Positions 21,229 through 29,896 of a stretch of 64,000 nt of DNA are shown here, piece by piece. Made by a program: the position numbers and the translations under genes. Below the pieces are notes generated by a model. The model ran no database searches and was not told where the DNA came from. It was given only the letters and a program-made list of their open reading frames with translations. The DNA is from Rheinheimera mesophila (lineage in GTDB: Bacteria; Pseudomonadota; Gammaproteobacteria; Enterobacterales; Alteromonadaceae), in contig NZ_LAVS01000003.1 in assembly GCF_000986865.1 (NCBI RefSeq), positions 62,001-126,000 on the forward strand, given 5' to 3'. The first letter of the stretch is position 1. Each line of letters opens with the position of its first letter.

Positions 21229-21657
21229 ATGCAAGCCAGCGTAAAATGGGCCGGTGATCAGACTTTTATCGGCCGTTCTGATAGTGGCCACAATGTAGTA
21301 TTTGATGCCAATAAAGAAGGTAGCGCAGCCCCCAGCCCTATGGAAATGGTGTTGATGGCAGCAGGGGCCTGTTCGTCTGTGGATGTGGTCAGTATTTTGC
21401 AAAAAGCCAGACAGCAGGTCACGGATTGCGAAGTGATTCTAACGGCTGAGCGTGTAGAAACTATTCCCCGTGTTTTTAGCAAAATTCATCTGCATTTTGT
21501 CGTGACTGGTTTTGATGTCAGCGAAAAGCATGTGGAAAAAGCGGTGAATCTGTCGGCGGAAAAGTACTGCTCAGTGTCCATCATGTTGTCACAAAGTGTT
21601 GAAGTGACCCATTCGTTTAGTGTGAAACAATCCGAAGTGCAGCCTGCGGCTGAATAA
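21229..21657 (+). CDS. OsmC family protein (YhfA-like)
   Basis: Protein of 142 aa with the OsmC/Ohr fold. SPMEMVLMAAGACSSVDVVSIL contains the first conserved Cys, and EKYCSVSIMLSQSVEVTHS contains the second, the pair used by peroxidase members. The start ATG 21229 has AGGAT six bases upstream; a longer frame from 21208 lacks this. In E. coli the orthologue yhfA stands between crp and prkB. Here the next gene is speD and crp is not present. Confidence 0.85.
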   Translation: MQASVKWAGDQTFIGRSDSGHNVVFDANKEGSAAPSPMEMVLMAAGACSSVDVVSILQKARQQVTDCEVILTAERVETIPRVFSKIHLHFVVTGFDVSEKHVEKAVNLSAEKYCSVSIMLSQSVEVTHSFSVKQSEVQPAAE

Positions 21658-21680
21658 AGATTGCATAGGTGCTGTAGTTC

Positions 21681-21807
21681 TATACCCAAGACAGGTGAAG
21701 TTGCGCTGAGGCAACAAGGCTTCGAAACCCGGGAGCATAGTTAACCTACGTGACCGGGGCGAGAGGGCCTAGTCAACAAAGCCGCAGCTTCAAGGACAAC
21801 GGGTATA
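21681..21807 (+). repeat. ERIC-like element, full length (copy A)
   Basis: A 127-bp imperfect palindrome bounded by perfect inverted ends TATACCC (21681-21687) and GGGTATA (21801-21807). The core GGGAGCATAG...GTGACCGGGGCGAG resembles the ERIC/IRU core as I remember it, and 127 bp is the usual full ERIC length. It fills the gap between the OsmC-like gene and speD. Compared with copies B and C it shows a paired A-T to G-C change in the core stem. Confidence 0.82.
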
Positions 21808-21844
21808 TACCGGACTTTGGCGCCGACTAGTGAGGTAAGAAAAC

Positions 21845-22651
21845 GTGGTAAAACCTTTTGAAAAACTAAGACTGCATGGGTTCAATAACCTGACCAAAAG
21901 CCTGAGTTTCAGCATCTACGATATTTGTTATGCCCAGACTGAGCAGCATCGTCAGGAATATATTTCCTACATCGATGAGCAATACAATGCCGACCGTCTG
22001 ACCGATATCCTCAGCGAAGTAGTGGATATTATCGGCGCTAATGTTTTAAATATTGCCCGGCAGGATTACGACCCACAAGGTGCCAGCGTGACTATTCTGG
22101 TCTGCGAGGAGCCTATAGAGGGTTCGCCGGACAACTCTGAAAATCCTGGTCCTTTGCCAGATTCAGTGGTGGCTCACTTAGATAAAAGCCACATTTGTGT
22201 GCACACCTACCCTGAGGTGCATCCGCATGACGGTATTTGCACTTTCCGTGCTGACATTGAAGTCTCAACCTGTGGTTTGATTTCTCCACTCAAAGCCTTG
22301 AATTTCCTGATCCATAGCTTTGAGTCAGACATAGTGACGATAGACTACCGGGTGCGTGGTTTTACCCGGGATATCAATGGGGTCAAGCATTACATCGACC
22401 ATCCTATTCACTCGATTCAGAACTTCATGGATGAGCAGACCAAAAATGCCTTCCAGATGGTGGATGTCAATGTGTACCAGGAAAACCTGTTCCATACCAA
22501 AATGATGCTCAAAGAATACGATTTGAACAACTACTTGTTTGGTACCGGGGTGGATGAACTGGATGAGGCACAACGTAAAGTGATCAACAAAAAAGTAAAA
22601 CGTGAAATGCGGGAAATTTTCTACGGCCGCAATTTACCGGAAATGGAATAA
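21845..22651 (+). CDS. speD: S-adenosylmethionine decarboxylase proenzyme
   Basis: Makes decarboxylated SAM, the aminopropyl donor for spermidine. Pyruvoyl-dependent enzyme of 268 aa, bacterial E. coli type. Self-cleavage is expected at Ser115 in [14 protein letters not shown], generating the pyruvoyl group. Cys143 in [14 protein letters not shown] matches the catalytic Cys. The start is GTG 21845, with GAGGT eight bases upstream. No speE is adjacent. It converges on prkB, with an ERIC-like element containing a terminator between them. Confidence 0.95.
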   Translation: MVKPFEKLRLHGFNNLTKSLSFSIYDICYAQTEQHRQEYISYIDEQYNADRLTDILSEVVDIIGANVLNIARQDYDPQGASVTILVCEEPIEGSPDNSENPGPLPDSVVAHLDKSHICVHTYPEVHPHDGICTFRADIEVSTCGLISPLKALNFLIHSFESDIVTIDYRVRGFTRDINGVKHYIDHPIHSIQNFMDEQTKNAFQMVDVNVYQENLFHTKMMLKEYDLNNYLFGTGVDELDEAQRKVINKKVKREMREIFYGRNLPEME

Positions 22652-22680
22652 GCATTTAAAAATGTGATTTGCCCCTTTCA

Positions 22681-22859
22681 TACCCAAAGTAATTGGAGTT
22701 GCAGGGTGGCGACAAGAGCGTGAGACCCCAGGAGCATAGTTCGCCTATGTGGAATTGGTTTGACCCGAGAACTCGCCAGTCATGTCTGGCGGTTTTTCTC
22801 AGAATTACTGGGGCGAGAGCTTGCAGGCAACAAAGCTGCAGCTTCAAGTACGAAGGCTA
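22681..22859 (+). repeat. ERIC-like element with 55-bp internal insert (copy B)
   Basis: The left end TACCCAAAGTAATTGGAGTT and the right end GCTGCAGCTTCAAGTACGAA match copy C closely. The core CCCCAGGAGCATAG...CTATGTG is split from ACTGGGGCGAG by a 55-bp insert (22752-22806) that begins and ends with GAATT. Without the insert the element is 124 bp. It sits between the convergent speD and prkB genes and ends next to the prkB stop codon. Confidence 0.82.
22767..22800 (+). terminator. Intrinsic terminator inside ERIC copy B
   Basis: CGCCAG (22774-22779) and CTGGCG (22786-22791) form a 6-bp stem with loop TCATGT, followed by GTTTTTCTC. An outer GAGAA/TTCTC can extend the helix. It lies about 115 bp downstream of the speD stop and within the 55-bp insert. 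Confidence 0.7.
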
Positions 22860-22860
22860 A

Positions 22861-23754
22861 TTATTCTAGCCAGTTAATCTGCCCCCTCGCCTGGCGCCTT
22901 TTAATCATCAACTGCTCCACCAGTGGCGTTAAAATCAACTCCATTGCCAGATTCATTTTGCCTCCCGGCACCACCAGCGTATTGACCCGCGACATAAAAG
23001 AGCCATTAATCATTTGCAGGTAATAGGGGAAATCGACATGTTTGATACCACGAAAACGGATCACCACAAAGCTTTCATCTAATGACGGAATATCTTTCGC
23101 ACTGAATGGATTCGAAGTATCCACTGTAGGTACCCGCTGGAAGTTAATGTGAGTGCGGGAGAATTGCGGGGTAATTTGATTCACGTAATCGTCCATGCTG
23201 CGCACTATGCTTGACATCACCGCCTCACGACTATGGCCCCGCTCAGAGGTGTCGCGGATGATTTTCTGGATCCACTCTAAGTTGACTATAGGCACCATGC
23301 CGATCAACAAGTCCACATGCTGCGCTACATTGTTGTGTTCCGTCACTACGCCGCCGTGTAAACCCTCATAAAACAATAAGTCCGTATTGGGTCTCAAGTC
23401 CTGCCATGGGGTGAAGGTGCCGGGTAATTGGTTATAAGGCACGGCCTCATCGAAGGTATGTAAATACTGCCGCACTTTGCCGGTGCCCGTTTCGGCATAG
23501 CTGGCGAATAGTGCTTCTAAAGCGGCGAAATCGTTGGCTTCAGCGCCAAAGTAGCTGATATGTTTGCCTTGTTCTTTGGCTTTACGGATCTCCAGATCCA
23601 TCTCTGGTCGGCTGTATTTGTGAAAACAATCTCCTGCAACAAAACCAGCGTCTATACCAAGACTGCGAAAGATATGGGAAAAGGCGCTGATGGTGGTGGT
23701 GGTGCCTGCACCTGAAGAACCTGTGACCGCAATAATAGGATTTTTGTGAGACAT
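22861..23754 (-). CDS. prkB: Phosphoribulokinase-like P-loop kinase PrkB
   Basis: P-loop nucleotide-binding protein of 297 aa of the phosphoribulokinase/uridine kinase fold, the E. coli PrkB (YhfP-region) type. The P-loop is GSSGAGTTT at residues 12-20. Conserved acidic and substrate-side stretches include VAGDCFHKYSRPEMD, LLFYEGLHGG and INFQRVPTVDTSNPF. No RuBisCO genes are present, so a Calvin-cycle role is not implied; the physiological substrate is uncertain. Its stop codon lies 2 bp from the end of ERIC copy B. Confidence 0.88.
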   Translation of the reverse strand: MSHKNPIIAVTGSSGAGTTTTISAFSHIFRSLGIDAGFVAGDCFHKYSRPEMDLEIRKAKEQGKHISYFGAEANDFAALEALFASYAETGTGKVRQYLHTFDEAVPYNQLPGTFTPWQDLRPNTDLLFYEGLHGGVVTEHNNVAQHVDLLIGMVPIVNLEWIQKIIRDTSERGHSREAVMSSIVRSMDDYVNQITPQFSRTHINFQRVPTVDTSNPFSAKDIPSLDESFVVIRFRGIKHVDFPYYLQMINGSFMSRVNTLVVPGGKMNLAMELILTPLVEQLMIKRRQARGQINWLE

Positions 23755-23861
23755 AAAAGCCAGGCTGTGTTGATTGTCAGCCGACTACCATAAAGGATAA
23801 AGTAAGGTGACTGCAAGCACCGTCATAACACTGGTGCTGATTAACTGACAAGGACTATCAA

Positions 23862-24731
23862 GTGCGACTACTCTCTGTTGCTTTGGCTGTTATGGTGTGG
23901 CCTGTCGCCGCTGCCTTACCGCAATACAATTTATATCTGACTGATTTATCGAAAGATTTGTCTGTGTCTAACAGCGTGAAAATCAATAACACTACAACGT
24001 ACATCAATCAGCCTGCTTTTAGTACGGACGGAAAAAGCTTATTTTTTACCCTGGAGCAAGGTTTGGGTACAGCAGTGCAAACCGATATCGGCCGTTATGA
24101 TATCGCTGATAAAACACAGGATTTACTCACAAAAACAGCCTTAAGTGAATACTCACCGACTTTATTGCCGGATGGTTCAGGTGTTTCTGTGGTGGTGGTC
24201 GAAGCGGACCAAACACAACGATTATGGAAAGTGGACTGGCAGGGCAACGCCAGTGTGCTCAACGCCAACCCTAAGGGGGTGGGGTATCATGCCTGGGGGC
24301 CTGATCAGGATCTGTTGTTGTTTATTCTGGGCGACCAAGAAAACAACCACACTGTGCGCTATCTGGATAAAAACGGAGAGCTGACCACGCTGGCGACTGG
24401 CGTAGGGCGGGCTTTAAGCTGGCAGCCTGGTACTCAGAAAGGGTTTTTCACTGAAGTGAAACAGCAGCAACTGTATTTAAGTTTTTATGATGTAAAAACA
24501 AAAACCACAACACAAACCGAACTGGCGCTGCCGGCAGGGGGACAGGATTTGGTCTGGTGGTCGGCAGATACTTTACTGGTGTCTGCTGGCAGCAAAATTT
24601 ATCAGTGGCAGTCATCAGGCAGCCAAGGCTGGTCTTTATGGTTGGATTTATCCAAAGACTGTGGCACTGAAATCAGCCGTTTTGCGCTCAATAAAGAGCG
24701 CAGTCAGTTGGCTTTTGTCTGTAAGGTTTAA
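23862..24731 (+). CDS. Exported WD40-like beta-propeller protein (TolB-type repeats)
   Basis: Not a named family. It has 289 aa with a signal peptide (about residues 1-18, ending VAAALP) and repeated beta-propeller blades of the TolB/PD40 type, seen as INQPAFSTDGKSLFFT, YSPTLLPDGSGVSVV and ALSWQPGTQKGFFTE. It is expected in the periplasm. GTG start with AAGGA upstream. It is convergent with the nuclease gene; the two stop codons share TTAA. True TolB is about 430 aa and lies with tolQRA, so this is a different protein. Confidence 0.65.
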   Translation: MRLLSVALAVMVWPVAAALPQYNLYLTDLSKDLSVSNSVKINNTTTYINQPAFSTDGKSLFFTLEQGLGTAVQTDIGRYDIADKTQDLLTKTALSEYSPTLLPDGSGVSVVVVEADQTQRLWKVDWQGNASVLNANPKGVGYHAWGPDQDLLLFILGDQENNHTVRYLDKNGELTTLATGVGRALSWQPGTQKGFFTEVKQQQLYLSFYDVKTKTTTQTELALPAGGQDLVWWSADTLLVSAGSKIYQWQSSGSQGWSLWLDLSKDCGTEISRFALNKERSQLAFVCKV

Positions 24732-26506
24732 AACTTAAAGTCAATCAGCACCGGGTCATGATCTGATGAACGGAATGGATCCGGTGCATACAAACTTTGT
24801 TGCTGAGCTTTTGATTTAAACTCTGTGTTGTAATCCAATACGGCGGGCTCGTCGGCATTGATAGCCCAGTGCTGGAATTGAGTCAGTTGTTTCGCCATGT
24901 TTTTGCTGGCAAGGGCATGATCCAAAGAACCTGTGCGGCCCTTGTAAACATAAGAATAATGACCCGCGTCACCGGTTGGTGCCAAATGCACCCAACCTGC
25001 CTGTTCCAGTGTATAAATCGGATCCTCCTGACGATAGGCATTTAAATCACCTATCACCAGTTGATGTGGTGTATTGACCCCTGTAGGTTGAGTCTGCAAC
25101 CAGGCCGTTAAGGCTTTAGCCGCTTCAACACGGGATTGGTTCCAGCAGCCCTGACCATCGTTATGATCAGCATTGGCTTTATCAACAATGCCAGACTGTG
25201 GTTCCGGGCAACTGCCTTTGGATTTAAAATGATTGATGCTGACCGTAAAAGTGGTGGAAGTGTTTTTGGCTTGAAAGCTCTGTGCGAGCGGTGGACGTGA
25301 GCCATAAGCAAAAGGCCCTTGCGCTGTCACCGCCGCTTTGCCTGCTTCTGTTACTTTTTGCTGGTTATAGATAATAGCCACTTTAATCGCATCATTGCCT
25401 TGTGAAGCCTCTGGTTTAACAAAAGCATACCGCTCCTCACCTAAAGTTTTATTCAGCTCACGCACTAGAGTGGCTAAAGCACTGCGCTTATCAAAACCAT
25501 TATTTTCAACTTCCAGCAAGCCGATGATATCAGCATCCATCCGGGATAAAGCCGCTATCATTTTGGCTTGCTGGCGTTTGAGCTCATTGGCATCAGTAGC
25601 ACCACGACGGGTAGGGAAAGGGTTAGTTGCGGTTTCACCGGTAAAAAAGTTCAGCACGTTAAAACTGGCGACTCGGATATGATCCGCAGCTTTAGCTTTT
25701 GGCGCTTCAGCTCTGGCATTACTGGCCTTAAAATCAGGCACCTGTGCTGCAACTAAACGATAGCCTTGTTTAGTTTCAATCAGGTAGCCTTGCAGATTGT
25801 GTACTGTATCTCCCACACGCACTGTATTGCCGGCCGATAAGTTGCCATCCGGAAAAATCACAGGATCAGGGTTTTGCTTAAAAATACCATCGTCCAAAAT
25901 CAGCTCAGCTAAACGCTGTTGTTGTTCAAACGTATTAGCCGTTTTGCCCGGTCTGTATAATTCAGTCGCGACCCAGAGTCTTTTATCGGCTAACAACACT
26001 TCGCCATAACGGGACAAGCCATAAGTGTCATTGACCACTAGTTGCTGTGGAAAAGACAAATACTGACCTTCCAGCGCTTCCCAGTCTTGCTTCGACTGAA
26101 CAGGCACTTTTGCTGTGACAGGTTGTGGCGCAGCTTGTTGGCCACAAACCGAGCTTGATACATCTACCAAAGCTGTCATGCCATTAAGTTCAACAACCTT
26201 GCCTTTTACTTCTAAAAGTTGGCCCGGCTTTACTTTTTGTACCAGAGCTTGATCGGCAATCAACAAAGCCTCACTGGTTTTTGGATTGTTATCTGGGGTC
26301 AGGCTTTGCAGCAGCATCCCTGCTGCTTTGCTATCTGGATACAAGACAGCTGTGACTACTCCGGAAGTAGAGACTGTTTTGTTCAGCAACGGGCTTTGTT
26401 TCGTTTCGCCCTGAATAGCAGAAACAGGAGTTTCAATCTGACAAGTGGCGGTCGCACCAAATGATACGGCAGTCAGCACCAATAAGGTAAATACAGAGAG
26501 TTTCAT
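24728..26506 (-). CDS. ExeM/NucH family extracellular endonuclease
   Basis: Secreted nuclease of 592 aa. Signal peptide about 1-20 (SFGATATC). The N-terminal part (about 25-270) has OB-fold-like strands (LLEVKGKVVELNGMTALVD; VRVGDTVHNLQGYL). The C-terminal part (about 285-590) is an endonuclease/exonuclease/phosphatase domain. Motifs are IRVASFNVLNFF, DIIGLLEVENNG with the metal Glu, SINHFKSKG, VIGDLNAYRQEDPI and SSDHDPVLIDF with the catalytic Asp-His. Related enzymes degrade extracellular DNA and affect biofilms. No C-terminal membrane anchor is seen. Confidence 0.88.
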   Translation of the reverse strand: MKLSVFTLLVLTAVSFGATATCQIETPVSAIQGETKQSPLLNKTVSTSGVVTAVLYPDSKAAGMLLQSLTPDNNPKTSEALLIADQALVQKVKPGQLLEVKGKVVELNGMTALVDVSSSVCGQQAAPQPVTAKVPVQSKQDWEALEGQYLSFPQQLVVNDTYGLSRYGEVLLADKRLWVATELYRPGKTANTFEQQQRLAELILDDGIFKQNPDPVIFPDGNLSAGNTVRVGDTVHNLQGYLIETKQGYRLVAAQVPDFKASNARAEAPKAKAADHIRVASFNVLNFFTGETATNPFPTRRGATDANELKRQQAKMIAALSRMDADIIGLLEVENNGFDKRSALATLVRELNKTLGEERYAFVKPEASQGNDAIKVAIIYNQQKVTEAGKAAVTAQGPFAYGSRPPLAQSFQAKNTSTTFTVSINHFKSKGSCPEPQSGIVDKANADHNDGQGCWNQSRVEAAKALTAWLQTQPTGVNTPHQLVIGDLNAYRQEDPIYTLEQAGWVHLAPTGDAGHYSYVYKGRTGSLDHALASKNMAKQLTQFQHWAINADEPAVLDYNTEFKSKAQQQSLYAPDPFRSSDHDPVLIDFKF

Positions 26507-26615
26507 TCAAAGAGTCCTTTAATTCAGGGGCAAAAACACAGATGTGTACAGCCTAAGGCAGTGAGAAAAATCTACAAGGATAAATCGTTGAATTTCGTAT
26601 GAAATTGCTGTGAAT

Positions 26616-26641
26616 AGCAAAAAGGCGCCGAACGGCGCCTT
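26616..26641 (-). terminator. Intrinsic terminator after purD
   Basis: On the minus strand AAGGCGCC, loop GTTC, GGCGCCTT, then TTTGC. The 8-bp stem and short T-run lie about 70 bases past the purD stop, beyond the mini-repeat at 26658-26711. Confidence 0.8.
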
Positions 26642-26657
26642 AAAGATAAAACAATAT

Positions 26658-26711
26658 CCTGAGTAATTGATGTTGCAATCAACAAGATTGCAGCTTCAAG
26701 TACAGCGGGTA
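26658..26711 (+). repeat. ERIC-derived mini-element (copy D)
   Basis: About 54 bp. The left arm GAGTAATTGATGTTGCA is joined by a short loop to the right arm TTGCAGCTTCAAGTAC, and it ends in GGGTA. It corresponds to the two ends of copies B and C with the central core missing. The arms pair at 13 of 16 positions. It ends one base from the purD stop codon. Confidence 0.65.
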
Positions 26712-26712
26712 G

Positions 26713-27999
26713 TTAGCTGTTTTCACGTTTGATTGCACGATACCCTATATCTCTACGGCTAAATACGCCATCCCACTGTATTTTATCGGTCAGCTCATAG
26801 GCCGCTTTTTGTGCAGCCGTTACATTCACACCTAAAGCCGTAGCGCAGAGTACGCGGCCACCAGCTGTTAATACCTGACCGTCTTTTAACACAGTACCCG
26901 CATGAAATACTTTGGCTTCACGGCTGTCCTCTGTCGGTAACCCTGAAATCACATCCCCTTTACGGTACTCATCCGGATAACCTCCAGCCGCCAGCACTAC
27001 GCCGACAGCAGCGCGGCTGTCGAATTTAATCTCTTGCTGAGCTAATTTGCCTTCCACAGCGGCTTGACACAGCTCGACCAAGTCGGACTGTAAACGCATC
27101 ATAATAGGCTGAGTTTCAGGGTCACCAAAACGGCAGTTAAACTCCAGCACTTTGCAGGTGCCATCCGGTGCTACCATCAAACCTGCGTAGAGAAAACCAG
27201 TGTAGATATGGCCCTCAGACGCCATCCCATTGACTGTAGGGTAAATCACGTTCTGCATCACCCACTCATGCACTGCAGGGGTTACTACTGGTGCCGGAGA
27301 ATAAGCGCCCATACCCCCAGTGTTTGGGCCTTTATCACCATCATCGCGGGCTTTGTGATCCTGAGAGGAGGCAAAAGCTAAAGCGTGAGTGCCATCGACC
27401 ATTACGATAAAGGAGGCTTCTTCGCCTGTTAAAAACTCTTCAATCACCACACGGCTGCCAGCAGAGCCAAACTTATTGCCTGCGAGCATATCCTCTATCG
27501 CAGCAAAAGCTTCAGCTTCGGTCTGAGCGATAATTACGCCTTTGCCTGCGGCTAAACCATCGGCTTTAATCACAATTGGAGTGCCGTTGGCCTGAACGTA
27601 AGCTTTGGCCGGTTCAATGTCAGTAAAGTTGGCGTAAGACGCAGTTGGAATGTTATGACGGGCTAAAAAGTCTTTGGCAAAAGCTTTCGAGCTCTCAAGT
27701 TGAGCTGAAGCCTGAGTCGGACCAAAAATAGCCAGGCCGTGCTGACGGAAAGTATCCACCACACCTTTGGCCAGTGGGGCTTCGGGGCCCACTATAGTCA
27801 AAGCTATGCCTTCACTTTTGGCAAAAGCAGTCAGGGCTGGCACATCGTCTGCGGCAATAGCCACATTGGTCAGATTGGCTTCCAGTGCAGTACCTGCATT
27901 ACCCGGAGCGACAAAGACTTGTGTCACATGAGCCGATTGTGCAGCTTTCCATGCCAGCGCATGTTCACGACCACCACCACCTATTACTAATACTTTCAT
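26713..27999 (-). CDS. purD: Phosphoribosylamine--glycine ligase
   Basis: ATP-grasp enzyme of purine synthesis converting phosphoribosylamine and glycine to GAR. It has 428 aa from ATG 27999 (MKVLVIGGGGREHALAWK), matching E. coli PurD length. The upstream 13 in-frame residues look spurious. ATP-grasp features are PIVIKADGLAAGKGVIIA, KARDDGDKGPNTGGMGAY and LEFNCRFGDPETQPIM. purH, its common partner, is not adjacent: the upstream gene is a methyltransferase ending in its own terminator, so purD probably has its own promoter. Confidence 0.96.
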   Translation of the reverse strand: MKVLVIGGGGREHALAWKAAQSAHVTQVFVAPGNAGTALEANLTNVAIAADDVPALTAFAKSEGIALTIVGPEAPLAKGVVDTFRQHGLAIFGPTQASAQLESSKAFAKDFLARHNIPTASYANFTDIEPAKAYVQANGTPIVIKADGLAAGKGVIIAQTEAEAFAAIEDMLAGNKFGSAGSRVVIEEFLTGEEASFIVMVDGTHALAFASSQDHKARDDGDKGPNTGGMGAYSPAPVVTPAVHEWVMQNVIYPTVNGMASEGHIYTGFLYAGLMVAPDGTCKVLEFNCRFGDPETQPIMMRLQSDLVELCQAAVEGKLAQQEIKFDSRAAVGVVLAAGGYPDEYRKGDVISGLPTEDSREAKVFHAGTVLKDGQVLTAGGRVLCATALGVNVTAAQKAAYELTDKIQWDGVFSRRDIGYRAIKRENS

Positions 28000-28073
28000 C
28001 GTCAGTTTCGCCCTAATCAGTCCAGAAATTTTATTCAAACAAGGTCAATCAAATACTCAACATCAGTGTCACT

Positions 28074-28102
28074 AAAACAAACAGCAGCCTAGTTGGCTGC
28101 TG
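28074..28102 (-). terminator. Intrinsic terminator overlapping the end of the methyltransferase gene
   Basis: On the minus strand CAGCAGCC, loop AACTA, GGCTGCTG, then TTTGTTTTAG. The loop contains part of the methyltransferase stop codon, so the coding end and the terminator are merged. It isolates purD from the upstream gene. Confidence 0.75.
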
Positions 28103-28913
28103 GTTTGCGGAATTTCAGCGTCATGCGGTCACTTTCACCTATGGCCAGATACTTGTCTTTATCCTGCTCTTTTTGCGACAAAGTCGGAGGTAAAGTCCAG
28201 ACACCACCCGGGTGATCGGCTGTATCTTTAGGATTGGCGTTGATTTCGCTGCTGGCCTCTAAAACAAAACCAGCTTTTTGCGCCAGTTCAATGGCCAGAC
28301 TTTGGGGGAAATAACCCGACTTTAACCAGTCCGCTGTTTTTTTCGCTTCAGGTAAACGGTGCTCAACCACACCTAATACGCCACCTGGCTTTAACGCGGC
28401 ATAAAAAGAACTAAACGCATCAATCATGCCTTGTTCACCTTTTTGCATATACCAGTTATGCAGATTACGGAAGGTCAGTACTACATCAGCGCTATTCGCT
28501 GGTGCCACTTGCTGGTTAGGCAATGGAGAGAATTCGGTGACTACGACCTGACTATAAACAGGATCGGACGCCAGTTTTTGTTTAAAAGCGGCTAAATTGC
28601 GTTTGGCATAGTCTGAGGTGCTGTTGGCCGGAAAATGTGCCGCATAGTATTTACCTTCTTTGGCCAGTAACGGCGCCAGAATTTCAGTATACCAACCAGC
28701 GCCTGGGGAGATTTCAACCACAGTACTTTGTGGTGTCACCCCAAAAAAAGCCAAGGTTTCAACCGGATGTCTGTACTGATCACGCGCTTTATTGGCTTCT
28801 GTGCGGGCAGGATTTTGTACCGCCTGCTGTAATGCTGTGGTATCAGCATGGGCAAAAGAAAACTGAGTGAGCACTAAACTGGATACTAAAACGAATTGCG
28901 ATAACGCCTTCAT
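28089..28913 (-). CDS. Exported SAM-dependent methyltransferase-like protein
   Basis: Protein of 274 aa with a clear signal peptide (about 1-23, ending SFAHA) followed by a class I methyltransferase fold. Motif I is VVEISPGAGWYTEILAP (about 65-81), and ADVVLTFRNLHNW and LKPGGVLGVVEH follow. Similar exported predicted methyltransferases exist in many proteobacteria (COG4798-like, from memory). SAM is not expected in the periplasm, so the real activity is unclear. It is transcribed toward purD but separated by a terminator. Confidence 0.75.
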   Translation of the reverse strand: MKALSQFVLVSSLVLTQFSFAHADTTALQQAVQNPARTEANKARDQYRHPVETLAFFGVTPQSTVVEISPGAGWYTEILAPLLAKEGKYYAAHFPANSTSDYAKRNLAAFKQKLASDPVYSQVVVTEFSPLPNQQVAPANSADVVLTFRNLHNWYMQKGEQGMIDAFSSFYAALKPGGVLGVVEHRLPEAKKTADWLKSGYFPQSLAIELAQKAGFVLEASSEINANPKDTADHPGGVWTLPPTLSQKEQDKDKYLAIGESDRMTLKFRKPAAN

Positions 28914-29163
28914 AACACGATCCTTCTGAGTTAAAAACCTGCGCTAGTGTAACAAAGCACAAAGGCTTTTGCAGTGAGAAATCACCAGCGGCGATATTTG
29001 TGGGACGACGGGTCTGCTTATCGATTTTTGGATGGCTGGACTGCTAAATTTCAATCAACAAAAATTTTATGCTGTGATAAAATGCTGCCCCTTGAATTGG
29101 TAAGCGTGCTGTTGGGCTGAAGATAGCTTCAGAATTGAAACAGTGTATTAGGCTGGAGTGGGC

Positions 29164-29886
29164 ATGTTAGATCAGATCCGTATTGTGTTAGTAGGTACTT
29201 CTCATACCGGAAATATAGGTTCGGTTGCCCGCGCCATGAAAACTATGGGCTTAAGCAAGCTGGTGCTGGTATCTCCGAAAGAATTACCGGACGGTCAGGC
29301 TTATGCATTGTCGGCAGGTGCCAGTGATATTCTGGCCAATGCTCAGGTGGTGGAGACTCTGGAGCAGGCCATATCCGATTGTGGTTTAGTGGTTGGCACC
29401 AGTGCCCGTTCCCGTACCTTGTCCTGGCCTATGCTGGAGCCGCGTGAATGTGGTGAAAAAGCCGTACTGGAGGCCAGCCAAAAACCTGTGGCTTTGGTAT
29501 TCGGGCGTGAAAACAACGGCTTGACTAACGAAGAGTTACAAATGTGCAACTTTCACGTCTGTATTCCGGCCAATCCTGAATACAGCTCCTTGAATTTGGC
29601 GATGGCCGTGCAAATTATTGCTTACGAAGTACGGGTCGCCTTTTTAGCGCAGCAGGATAAAACGCCTGAAGCCGATTTAACTCTTTATCCGGACATCGAC
29701 CAGATGGAGAAGTTTTATGTCCACCTGGAACAAACCCTGAGCGATACAGGTTTTATTATCAAGCAGCACCCAGGCATTGTGATGACCAGATTGCGCCGGC
29801 TGTTTGCCCGTTCAAGACCCGATGATCAGGAACTGAATATCTTGCGGGGTATTCTGGCCTCGATTCAACGCACCACCAAGTCATAG
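29164..29886 (+). CDS. trmJ: tRNA (cytidine/uridine-2'-O)-methyltransferase TrmJ
   Basis: SPOUT-class methyltransferase that 2'-O-methylates position 32 of several tRNAs. It has 240 aa from ATG 29164 ([20 protein letters not shown]), which has GGAG five bases upstream; an in-frame GTG at 29158 overlaps that site. The SPOUT knot motifs are [15 protein letters not shown] and [20 protein letters not shown]. It precedes cysE and iscR, as in other gammaproteobacteria. Confidence 0.95.
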   Translation: MLDQIRIVLVGTSHTGNIGSVARAMKTMGLSKLVLVSPKELPDGQAYALSAGASDILANAQVVETLEQAISDCGLVVGTSARSRTLSWPMLEPRECGEKAVLEASQKPVALVFGRENNGLTNEELQMCNFHVCIPANPEYSSLNLAMAVQIIAYEVRVAFLAQQDKTPEADLTLYPDIDQMEKFYVHLEQTLSDTGFIIKQHPGIVMTRLRRLFARSRPDDQELNILRGILASIQRTTKS

Positions 29887-29896
29887 GATCTAGACC

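Noticed and set aside
22760-23023. 87-residue frame across ERIC copy B and the prkB end
   Set aside because: It crosses the repeat and is antisense to the well-supported prkB.
22861-23754. Calvin-cycle phosphoribulokinase
   Set aside because: The gene is the prkB type found in non-autotrophs beside yhfA; no RuBisCO or other cbb genes are here.
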